Shown here: positions 34,672 through 45,477 of the stretch, piece by piece
Position numbering within the stretch: the stretch's first letter is position 1
Layout: each line of letters opens with the position of its first letter
Source: Capsaspora owczarzaki ATCC 30864
Lineage: Eukaryota; Opisthokonta; Filasterea
DNA: 64,000 nucleotides
Assembly: GCF_000151315.2 (NCBI RefSeq)
Contig: NW_011887293.1
Location: 1,903,700-1,967,699 of the forward strand
Reading direction: 5' to 3'
Made by a program: the position numbers and the translations under genes
The notes under the pieces: generated by a model
What the model saw: only the letters and a program-made list of their open reading frames with translations
Database searches by the model: none
What the model was told of the DNA's origin: nothing

Positions 34672-37324
34672 TTAGTTGGCAGCGTTGAGGAACTTGGCGA
34701 CACGCTCGGTCACGAAGGCGTGGCCCTGGGCTTCATTCCAGCCCTCAGTGTCAACAGTTTCGCCATGCATGAAAGCAGCAAGACGGATGAACTCTTCCTG
34801 CAAATGCGAGAGCTTGTTCAGGCCCGTGATGGGGCGTCCGTGGAAGGATTCCAGGACGGGCGGGCTAGGCAGCGTGGTGGGGCAGTCAGTGCGCGGCTCC
34901 GAGAGGTACGAGGTAATGTCAGTGTAATCGGTCGCCCAGGCATCGCGCTTGGTCAGGAAGTTGGGAAGGTTGAACCACTTCTTGAGGGTGGCAGGGAGCG
35001 ACGAGTGCTCAAAGTACGTGGCGTTGACGGGGTTCTTGACGAGCATGCCCTTGGGAATCCAGGGAGAGATGGCCACAAACGGAACACGAACGCCGAGGCG
35101 AGTGAAGTTGAAGGCAGGGTTCTGCATGCGAGTCGTGTTGGAAGTGAATGCGTGTTCCAAGTGAGAGATTCTGGAAGGAGGCACACTTGCCAAAAAAAAA
35201 AAAAAAAAACCAAAAAAAAAAAAAAAAACAATCCAACAAACAAACAAAACGCAATCCGTACAGTGGAGATGATGCCGTCCGGGTTGGGGATGCCTTCGAG
35301 GGGAGTCGGGAAGTGGTCGTAGAAGCCACCGTGCTCGTCATAGGTGATGATGAACAGCGTTTCGTTCCAGATGGCAGAGTTGCGAAGGGCTTCATAGATG
35401 CGCTTCATGAGCTTCTCACCGTCAGCAACCTGCAGAGAAAGAGACAAAACGGTGTGAGTCATGGGTTTGGAGGTCGCAAAAGTTGTACGGCAAATAGAAG
35501 CGTACGCTGTGCGAGGGGTGCTGGTCGTTGGCAGGAATGCCCTCGATCTCAAAGTAGCGCGGCTCAATGAAGGTGTAGCGAGGAAGCTTCTCGGCCTTGA
35601 TGTGTTCTGTGGGAACCGAAAAAAAAATTAATGGAGCGAGAGGTCAGGCGGGGTGACAATTCAAACATGACAACTGTTGTTCTGCATGTTTTTTAACCTT
35701 CGAAGAACTCCATGTCGTGGTAACGGCTCAGAGCCTCGGGCGAGCGCATGTCGCTGAACAGGAGAGTTCCGGGAATATCGCCAAAGTACACACCCCAGTC
35801 GACCTTGCTCTCGGAGAGCGACTTGAAGATGGTCTTCTGCGGGTAGCCAAGAACCATCTGCTCGTCGTCGTTGTAGGCGGCGCCATGCGACGTGGCCGAG
35901 TGCAGGTACATGCGGTTGACCTGGGTCGGGCCGGGAACAGCGGCAAAGTAGTGGTCAAACAGGGCAAACTCGGTGGCCAGGGTCGAAATGACTGGGGCAG
36001 AATCGGGGGTGAAGCAGCTCATGACCTCGTAGCCCATGCCCTTCAGGACGCTCTCAGCGTTCTCGACAAAGCCTGGACAGCCCCCGCGAGAAGTGAGTTC
36101 CAGAGTTTCGGGCCAAAGATATGAAAAGCAGACACATGCGTTTCCTCAAGCAAAGTGCACTCGAAACAAACGCTCTTTTTTTCTCTCAACGCTCACGCGC
36201 AGTCGTGTCTGTCACTGCCATGTTTTTTGGCTTTCCATTTTTTTTCCCCACACGTACCATCCATAGGGGCAATGTTGACATTCTGGGGTCCGCGGCCAAA
36301 GACCTGCTCGGTCGTGGCGTCGGTGCCGTGGTCGGGGTCCGAGTCCGAGTACTTTGCAAACTTGTTGACGACGACGCGCTGCGACAGCGGATCCCTAAAA
36401 AAAAATAAAAAAAAATACAAAACAAACGAACAAAAAGTGCAACAAAACAAAGAGAAAATCCAAAAGTGAGTGAATTTCAACGACAAAGTTTTTTTTCGGT
36501 TGTTGAGCGAAAGGGTGACAAAAATAATAAAAAGTCAAATAAAAATAAAAAAAAGTAAAAAAAGTCAAAAATGATTTAAAAATGTTGCTTTTTTTTTTTT
36601 TTTTTTTCAATCTTCCACTTCGGTGTTTCTCTCTCTCTCTCTCTCTCTCTCCTCCTCTCATTCTTTCTCTTTCTCTATTCTACAACACTTGTCTTTTGTT
36701 CCACTTGTTCACCTTTCTCCCCCCCCCCCTCCACTTGCTTCTTCTTCCCTTTCCTGGCTTGCGCAATTGAATATCCAATCATTCGCTCCAATTACCAAAC
36801 GCATCAATCGGCTAATTTTCGGCTGCAATCATGCGCTTCGTGTCCCAAAACCAAATGCAGCACTCATTCACTCAATACGACGACCACTCATCAGTAACAG
36901 TAGCAGAGTAAGAGTATCATGAATAAGAGAGAGAGGAAGAGTGGAAGAGTGGAGCAGCGAAGAACGAGGGCGAAACGTACGAAGTGTTGTAGGGGTTGGA
37001 CTCGGTGCCAGTCAGGCCCTCAATCGCAGGGTTGGTCTCCTTCAGCCAGCCGAGCATCTCGTCGAACGAGCGGTTCTCTTCCATCAGCACAACAATGTAC
37101 TTGATCGCGGGGTTGGGCACCGCAGTCGCAAGCGCTCGGCGGATGGACGAACCCATGCCAAACGCCCCGCTGAGCCCTTCCAGGAAGGCAGCGTCCTGCT
37201 CCTGCTGCTCCTGCTGCTGCTTCTGCTGCTGCTGCTTGGCGTACTTGTGCGACGACGACGCTGCGCTCACCGCCACCGCAGACAGCGCTGCGACAACCAG
37301 CACGACCGTCAATGACAATCTCAT
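34672..37324 (-). CDS. Secreted NPC-type phosphoesterase / phospholipase C
   Basis: Member of the phosphoesterase family that includes plant non-specific phospholipase C and bacterial PLC/acid phosphatase AcpA. Six exons (37324-36981, 36394-36258, 36072-35698, 35606-35506, 35429-35262, 35121-34672) join in frame to give about 524 residues. A signal peptide ([20 protein letters not shown]) and a Gln-rich spacer precede the catalytic domain. The family motifs are present in order: [36 protein letters not shown] (plant enzymes have TQPNR); [19 protein letters not shown]; and [17 protein letters not shown] with [18 protein letters not shown]. The protein should be secreted or lumenal and act on a phosphodiester or phosphomonoester; lipid specificity cannot be read from the sequence. 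It converges on HFM1 (188 bases between stops) and diverges from FAAP100 (159 bases between starts). Confidence 0.88.
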
Positions 37325-37483
37325 TGTTCAGAATAAAGAATAAAGAAGGAAAAAAAAAAAGAAAAAAGAGAAATGATCCGCTCAGAATAGCTCAGATTAG
37401 GAAACCAGCAAAAGAGCAAAAAAGCAACACAATTCACTGAATATCGCTCATCATCTCAGTTTTTGTGTCACTCCACTCTTTCG

Positions 37484-40400
37484 ATGCGCAGTGTTGCAAG
37501 CGTCGCAGCGACTTCAACCAGCCAGCCATTGCTCGCCTGCGCCGGCCAAGCGGTCGTCGTGCACTGCGCGGCACAGCGTCTGCACGTGTTTGCACCTCCA
37601 CAGCCGCAGTCACAGTCGCAGTTGCAGTCACAGCCGGTAAGCAGTGTTTTGAAGGACTCGCTGTTTCGCGCGCGAAACCCCGAGTTGCTCATTCGTAAGC
37701 CGCAATCCTTTGCTTTGGGTAGGTGGTCTGGCGACTGCCAGCCAACCCAGTCGATTGCCATCATGTAGATGCAGCGGACACGGCGGGGCGCACGCTGGTG
37801 CTGCTGGCCAACGGAGCAGTCTACGCGCTGCCGCACGATTTACAACCACCGCTCAGACCGGCAACAAAGCAACAACCGCGCGGGAAGCGGCGACGTCAAT
37901 GGTAAGGCGGCGAAAGTCTCGGCCGAAACCATTCAATGAATGTCGGCAGAGCTGACGGGTTTTGTTGCATTTTTTGTCGTGCAGGACGCTTCCGGACGAC
38001 GACGAGGATGAAGCCGAAGACCACGGCGATGCACCGTCGCATCCGCTCAAGCGATTCGCAGAAGATCGCAATCATCCTAGCAATAGTGCAAGTCAACACG
38101 AGGAACTCGATCTGTTTGCGCTGGACATTGTGCCGCCGCTGGTGTCCAACCAAGAAACTCGAAAACGACGAGATGCAGACGCAACGCGACCGGCGTTGAC
38201 ATCCTATCGAATTGACGTACCCCAGAACACCAGTTCGCGAGGATTGGCCATGGCCGTGCTGTATCGCAACGACGATTTGCAGCAGCCCCGCCTTGTCATT
38301 CTCTCGCGCAACACGGACTCTGCCGAACGTTTAGAACTGCGATGGAACTGCTCAACTTCGTCCGCGGACGTCTGGAGCAGCGCTACTTTGCATCTGCCAG
38401 GCGCAACCGACAGTCACCGCCAGCGACCAGCGCTCTGTGTGGTCGGGGCACGCAGTGCGAGCGCATTTTCTGGTCTCGAACTACTAAACTCGGCATTGTT
38501 GGGCTTACTCAACCGACGAGCATCGACGGCGTCAGGCACGCTTCTTTATTCGATCGGCGATAGCATGGGCAGTTTAGCAAGCATCACATTGACTGACATT
38601 ACCCAGAACGTTGCGCATTCGCCGCTACTCGAGTTGCACGAGCCGATTGTCGCCGTGTTCCCAATACAGTGTCCCAGCGGCTCCAGCCTTCACAACAACA
38701 ACGACACCGCCAAAGCCAGCACCATCGCTGCCAACAGCAATAATAACAACGCTGCTTTGGCCGTGTCCGAGGCTGTCGCAGTTGTCGGGTGCTTTGGACG
38801 CGTCGCATTGTTGTTTGCGACACCAACAGGCCTCCAGCAAGCGTTCACGAGCTTGACTCGTCCCGTACTGTCCGTAGTACGCGATCGACAAATGCCTGGA
38901 CGAATTTGGTTTGTCTCCAATGGCAACGTCGAGGCTGTGGATCTTGCAGTGTTTGTCGAGACTGCAACGCCGCCGCAGTACACGCTGCGAGCAACACCGG
39001 CACAAAGCATCGCGACTCCGACAGGTGCCATTCGCGTTGAAGTGCGCACGACTGGCGCGCCGTCGGGAGAACTCTTGATTCTGAGCTCGAGAGGGCATCT
39101 CTTTTCCCACGATTTGAACGACGAATCTGCGCGTAACAACACGACAACCGGATCCCAGCACGAGAAAAAAGCAAAACTGGCGCCAGATGCTTACAAGGTA
39201 CAGCTTCTCGAGCTTGCCAATGTATCCCATGCCCAGGAAACGCGCCTCAAGGCGGCGGCCGTCCGCAATGCTCAAACTCAAAGGCTGAGTCACCTGCTGC
39301 ATGCGGCCAGCGTACTTTGCCATGCCAGTCGATCGAGCATTCACGCTCAGTACGCAGACTTGGAGCGTGCACGGCCAACGGCGACGGGCCTCCTTCCGCC
39401 GCTTTCTTCGTACCGGGTGACCGGCGGGCATGCAGCTTCCTCGGCTTCCCGCAACGTTGGATTTCCCTCGATTCGCTGTTCCGCCGGCCTCGTGCGTCTA
39501 GGCTCTGCAGCCACTGCCGCAAGCGTCCCCTTTGAGCAGCTTGACAGCGTCGACAACGGAGCAATGCAGGTGGAAATTCAGCTCGACAACCTCGCTGCTG
39601 TTCCTCTCGCGCCAGATTGGTCTGTGCTCCTCCAAGCCGAGTTTGCCAACGAGGTTTGGGCTTCACATGCGACAATTCCTCTCGAGCATGGCCTGCCATC
39701 AAACTCGAGTCTTACATTTCACGTCCCATTCGAGCGACTCGTGCCAGCAGCCCAACGTCGGTTTGGGCTCGGTGTGACAGTGCAGCATGCACCTCTGCCC
39801 GAGGGCCCCAATCACTCTGTACTAGTGCCGTGTCGCGCGCCGTGGAATCTGCTCCCAATGCGCCTGAGTTTGTCTTTAAGCGCAACGACCGAAAAGGTGT
39901 TTTTGCCAATCGGGCGCTGCCACATCACTTCCCTCGATTGGATTGCCGCCGAGTATCTGGCCACTGCACGCTGGAGCTTGTTCAGCCCAAAGCTCAACGC
40001 CTCCGCCTTTCAATCAGAGTTGCGCTCGGCTGCAGACATGACGAGTCCGGCGCGCGCTGTCGTGCGCTGTTCTCGAGCTCTCTTGAACGATTCGCCGGAT
40101 GACCAAGTTCTTTCAGCGCTTTTCTCGTCAAGAGAGTTTCCCAACCGTGCCTTGTCGACAGAGTTTATCTTGAATGGCAACACGCAACTCGTTCTGTCCG
40201 TTGGGAATGGAGCGAGCTTCGCCGGCCCACGCAAGTCAGTCGCACAAGCGGCTCCAACATCAACCACCGAGGTGTCCATTGTGGTGAGTGTGAGCACGGC
40301 TGCCGACCAGAAGGGCGCGCAGTCCATTGCACGCCGGTTGTGTGCAAATTTCCGTGTCGCCATTCTTCAGCGACTCTTGAGCCTGACACTTCTCAAGCTG

Positions 40401-40778
40401 GAGCAAGCTCCCACTGCTCAGCTCCAAAGCCGGCTTCTCTGGAAAGGCGGACTGTCGACAAACTTGCAAGCAGCACTGCTACAAGCACCAGTCGATGATG
40501 ATCTCACCTTGATGGACCGTGACGACATGGACGAGACAGATGGAGACAGTGGAGCACGGCAACGCCGGTCTATTTCTGCAGCGGCCGTCCGTTCCAAGCG
40601 CAGCAATTTACAACGCGGTGCCGCCTCTCTGATGATCGTTTCGACCGCGACTCACCAGCGAGTCGTGTCTTTACTCCAAGAGTCTCAACTCCAGTCATTC
40701 CCCATTGCGAACTGGCGTTCCGATTTCCACACCGCGCGCATTTTGCAAGTGTACGAGGCGCTCCGTACAGCTTCCTAG
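37484..40778 (+). CDS. FAAP100: FAAP100-like Fanconi anaemia core complex protein
   Basis: FAAP100 forms the FANCB-FANCL-FAAP100 catalytic module that ubiquitinates FANCD2/FANCI at crosslink-stalled forks. Three exons (37484-37636, 37723-37901, 37985-40778) join in frame to give about 1041 residues (human 881). Similarity is low but ordered: VVWRLPANPVD then RTLVLLANGAVYAL; FSGLELLNSALLGLLNRR then LLYSIGDSMGSLASITL and LHEPIVAVFPI; VAVVGCFGRVALLFATPTGL then RPVLSV; LILSSRGHLFSHDLND; a helical segment; DWSVLLQAEF with FHVPFERLVP; and a C-terminal RILQVYEALRT. This reads as a beta-propeller, coiled coil and beta-rich C-terminal part. Low-complexity Asn and Asp/Glu stretches are added. The call rests on motif order from memory, so it needs profile confirmation. 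FANCB is the main alternative, being built on the same plan. Confidence 0.65.
37664..37677. promoter_or_regulatory. E2F-type palindrome in FAAP100 intron 1
   Basis: TTTCGCGCGCGAAA is a perfect 14-base palindrome with an E2F TTTCGCGC core on each strand. It lies in the 86-base intron 1 (37637-37722). Confidence 0.5.
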
Positions 40779-40974
40779 TCGCAGCGACCTTTTTGAGAAT
40801 TGCTGCGAATTACTGTTGTCATTGTTTGACAGTCTCAGAGTTTCAACACCCACCCAATCTTTCGCAATTACATCCTTCCCTCGACTCTGCACATCCTAAT
40901 ACATAATCCGAGTCACACACAGTCCTGACTTTTCTTCTACTTGTTTCATCCTCTTCTATTTTTTTCCACATCCA

Positions 40975-41144
40975 ATGCGCGGCGACTCGCTCGATGAGCG
41001 GCTCGACTATTACTATGAGTTTGTCTCGCAAACCGTGCTGTCTCAGCAGGACCCCGTGAGCGGCCTGTTCCCGACCTGCCGTGCGTGGCCTGCGCACACG
41101 TCGCCCCACCAGCGCTGGTTTGTGCAGCAGCGAGCTCAACTCGC

Positions 41145-41206
<62 letters not shown>

Positions 41207-41262
41207 TTGCGACTCCGCAACCAGCAACCGCCGACGATCCAACAACCGCCCCAGGAGCAGGA

Positions 41263-41293
<31 letters not shown>

Positions 41294-44200
41294 CAACACC
41301 AGCAACAGCAGCCCACCACGCGCAGCTGCACTTGGACACGACGATCGCGGCGGCAGAGAACGAGCACGCGCAGTACCAGCGGCTGCTCGATGCGGACGCG
41401 GCGGTCGAGGTGAGCCAGGACGCCTGGGTGCGCGACACCGTGTACACTTCCATGTGCATCTGGGGCCTTGCGATTGCGATGCGGAAGCGGCACGACGAAG
41501 GGACGCGGGCCCGGGCGTACGAGCTCGAGCAGTCTGCCGTCAAGGTGATGCGCGGCCTGCTGTTTGCCATGATGCGCCAGGCCGACAAGGTCGAGCGATT
41601 CAAGCATAGCCAGTCTGCAATGGACGCGCTCCATGCAAAGTACAACCTGCACAGCGGCGCGTCGGTCGTCAAGGACGCAGAGTGGGGTCATCTCCAGATT
41701 GATGCCACTTCGCTGTACATCCTGACGCTGGCACAGATGACCACCGCGGGCTGCCACATCATCTACACGCTGGACGAAGTCGCGTTCATCCAGAACCTCG
41801 TCTACTACATCCAGGCCGCCTACCGCACGCCAGACTATGGCATCTGGGAGCGCGGCGACAAGACTAACCACGGCTTGCCAGAGCTCAACGCCAGCTCCAT
41901 TGGCATGTCCAAGGCCGCCCTCGAAGCCATCAACAATGTCGACTTGTTTGGATCGAGGTAAAGGGGGAAGCTCGAGGTCGTCGGCGGGGGGGGGGAGGAG
42001 GTCAATCGTCTCGTTGTTGTTTCATTCACTCACTTCTTGATCGTTACTCTCTTACTTGACTCTTTTGGACGTGTTTTTGTGTTCTTGTTGTTTTTGGCTC
42101 TTGTTGTCGTTGTTGTTATTTCTCTTTCTGCATTACAAAGTGGAGGCCCCAACTCGGTCATCCATGTGCTGCCGGACGAAATCAGACGAAGCAACGCATC
42201 GCTTTCTTCACTGCTGCCGCGCGAGTCCATCTCGAAGGAAGTGGACGCTTCGCTGCTGAGCGTGATTAGCTTTCCCGCGTTCGCCGTGGAAGACGAGCGT
42301 CTGTCCGAGCTCACCCGCAGCCGCATCATTCGCAAGCTGAAAGGCAGGTACGGATGCAAGCGCTTTTTGCGCGATGGCTACCGAACGGTGGTCGAAGACA
42401 CGCAACGCCTCCACTACGATCCGGCCGAGCTCAAAGTGTTTGAGAACATTGAGTGCGAGTGGCCAGTGTTTTTCGTCTACCTGATCCTGGACGGCATTAT
42501 TTGTGGCAACACGCGACAAGTGCAAGAGTACAAGGCGCTCCTCCAGCCGTTGTTGATATACGACGACAACGGCTTCCCCCTTGTGCCCGAGCTCTTCTAC
42601 GTTCCTTCCGACCGCGTGGAAGCAGAGCGAGCACAGCCTCACTCCCAAACCCGGCTCCCGAGTGCAAAGCTGCCTCTGAACTGGGCGCAGTCACTCTTCA
42701 TTCTGGGGTGCCTTCTCGATGAAGGGCTTCTTGCGATTGGTGAGATCGACCCGCTCCATCGCCGGCATTCAACCGTTCCGCGCCCGGACTTGGTGGTGCA
42801 AGTGGCTCTCGTTTCCGCAGACCAAGAAACGCAGCGCATTCTTGAAAGTTTTGAAATTGAATCGCAACTTCCCCATGAAGTCCCTCTGCAAATCATCAAG
42901 GCGCACGACTTGAACGAGGCTTACAGCGACATGGGTCGCTGCGATGCGCTGGGCCTCACAGGCCGTCTGCAGGAAAGCATGGGCTCGCTCAGCACCAGCA
43001 AAGTGTATGCCATTCGCGATCGACTCTACGTGTTTACACCGCAGTTTTCCGAGCACAACAGCTTTTACATGTCCTTGGACGACGTGTATATTGTCGAGGA
43101 AATCAAGGCCTATTTGTCGTATCTCCGTGCCAACTGGCGACTGGTGGGGCGTCCCACAATGACGCTTCTTCTCGAACGCAGTGCACTTGGCGACCATCCA
43201 AGCCCGACGAGCGCGTCCATCAGCCTCTTTCGCAGCCTGCAAACCGGCACCTGCGAAGGTGTGCGTGCTCGTCTGGCGCCTTTGTCGCAGCTTCTCACCA
43301 CGTCGTGCGTCGAGCGCCTAGGCTTCTTGGACGACTCTGCGTTTGAATTTTCGCCGCGCTCTATCGTGCAGCGAGCAATCCCGCGGCTAAAGTTTGATCT
43401 CGAAGAGACGCGCAGGCTGTTCAATGTCGATTTAGTCGATTCTTCCGAACGACGCGAAAACTCTCAACGGACCAGCGTGACGGGTGTGATGCTCCGCAGT
43501 CGCCGTGTACAAACGCGTAAGAGTAGTGTTTCTTGGTTGTCCTTTTGGTATTTTTTGTTTTCTTGCTTCTGAAAAGCGAAACAACAATGTGGCACTTGGA
43601 ATGCACTTTCATTTGGTTAAAAGTTGTCAAACTGATCTCTTCCCCCTGTTTCTTTTTCTGCCATGCAGAAGAGCCAAGCTCACAGGCTGGCGTTGACGAC
43701 GATCGCATTCTGCAAGAGCTGCGACAGTCCAGCACGCTGCAAGATCAGATTGACATTTTACACCATCTGGCAGTCAAACACGGTTTGCAGTTTGACACGC
43801 GGCTGCTTGATGCCGATCAGGCTGCTGGCCCACTGACAACGGCGGCGGCTGCAGCTGCCGCAACTGCCAGTCCTGGCATGTCCACGCTGGCCGCAAGCGC
43901 CTTGTCACCCATCACTGTCGAGAAGCTTCTTCAGGAAGTCTACGAGCGAGCTGGCCAAATGAAGCTGTGGTCGATTGTCCGTCATGCCGCCGGTCTGCTC
44001 CGCAAGCGCGTCGACACTCTTGCCCAAGCCGTCACACAGCTGTTGCTGCGACAAAAGCATGTTTCGGTGGGCGTTGCGCCGACGGAGCAGTTCATTCCCG
44101 CGCCGCTGCCACCGGAAGACATCAACAAGATGATCCACAGCTCATGCGGCCACAATGTCAGCATGGCCGTGCTGACGCAGGAGATTCTCTTGTATCTCAA

Positions 44201-45218
44201 CATGTTCATTCGAACCGAGCCCGTCCTTTTCAGCGAAATTTTGCGATTGCGCGTTGGTCTGATTATCCGCGTGATGGCTTTGGAGCTGTCTGCGGGCAAT
44301 CCTGGTGTCAATGCCGACGAGCAAGACTTTGAGCGGCTGATGCGCCTGTCTCCCTTTGAAGTGAAGCAGTTGCTGCATCAGATCTTGAGCGGCAGCGAAC
44401 CATTCCGTGCTCAGCAGCAGCAGGCGTCACAAGCTTCCTCCTCTGCTGCTGCTGCTACTGCTGCTGCCGATGGACTCGTGCGGCCGTTGCAAAACCAGAT
44501 TTCGGAGAATGCGCCAGGAGCCAGCTCGGGCTTTGCAAGTCGCCAAGACTCGGAATTGCCCAGCCATCCAGGCCAGCACGCCGATCTCGAAATCGAGGCG
44601 CTGATTGCTATGAACCAAGAGTCGAGCGCTGGTAGCACTGGCCCCGTCAATCAACGCGGACAGTGGATCCGTCGCCGCCGGATTGACGGCACGTTGAACC
44701 GAGTCCCGGTCAAGTTCTACCCGAAGGTGTGGCGCGTGCTGGAGCGCTGCACGGCCATCGAGACCCATGGCTATGTGCTCCCGCACCACCCTACCGTGCA
44801 GGAAATGACACCGGGCGAGCTCAAGTTTGCCTTGCGCGTCGAATCCATGCTCAGCAGCATTTCCTTGCCAGAATACCGCCAAATAGTTGTGGAGACGCTG
44901 ATGATTGTGTCGCTCGTGGTCGAAAAGCTGCTCAACTGGCGCCTCGAAGATTTTATTCACGTTGACCGCGTGATCGACAAGGCAGTGGATCTCTTTGCCA
45001 TCGAGCTGAACGACCGCCGCCACAAGGTCTATTTGCGCCACTACGAGCTCAAGCAACTTCCCTTCATCCCTCCCGCCTCACTGACCACCACTCAACTCCG
45101 CGAGGCCTTTTACGACTCTGCGCCCAGCGGTCGCTACGGCACCATGACGTATCTCGCCAAGGCTGTTCGCGAAATGTACAGCCACTCTTTCGAGAGCTCT
45201 AATTGCGTCACTTCTTGA
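40975..45218 (+). CDS. Phosphorylase kinase alpha/beta regulatory subunit
   Basis: Regulatory subunit of phosphorylase kinase, the Ca2+/calmodulin- and phosphorylation-controlled activator of glycogen phosphorylase. Exons 40975-41957, 42141-43516 and 43669-45218 join in frame to give about 1302 residues, the usual size for PHKA/PHKB. The N-terminal glucoamylase-like domain is clear: [64 protein letters not shown] and [13 protein letters not shown] Gln/Ala-rich insert interrupts it. The middle has [16 protein letters not shown], and the C-terminal region [20 protein letters not shown] with [14 protein letters not shown]. The protein ends CVTS, a CaaX-type prenylation signal as in animal PHK subunits, suggesting membrane anchoring. 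Animals have separate alpha and beta genes; I cannot say which this is or whether it predates the duplication. Confidence 0.93.
41146..41205 (+). repeat. (CAG)20 polyglutamine repeat in the phosphorylase kinase gene
   Basis: Twenty uninterrupted CAG triplets encode a Gln run in the glucoamylase-like domain. They are followed by a second CAG/CAA-rich region at about 41262-41310 that is read in another frame as Ala then Thr. The purity of the first tract suggests it is unstable. Confidence 0.95.
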
Positions 45219-45477
45219 AGCGCGCGAGTTGCGAATGGTGTTTTGTTGTTGTTGCCGTTGTTGTGAATGCTGTTGTTGTTGCTGTTGTTGTTGATGATGT
45301 TCAGAATTTGATTGTGGTGTTCTTTCCTTGTCTGTTTGTTTGATTGCTTGTTTGGCTGTTGCCACTTCTTGTCTGGCTGTCTGTGCTGCCACGGATGAAA
45401 ATCAGATGGAAAATCCTGAAAATCGCAATTTTCAACAAGTACATTGATAAATAGTTGGGAACGTGCATGCCATGATA

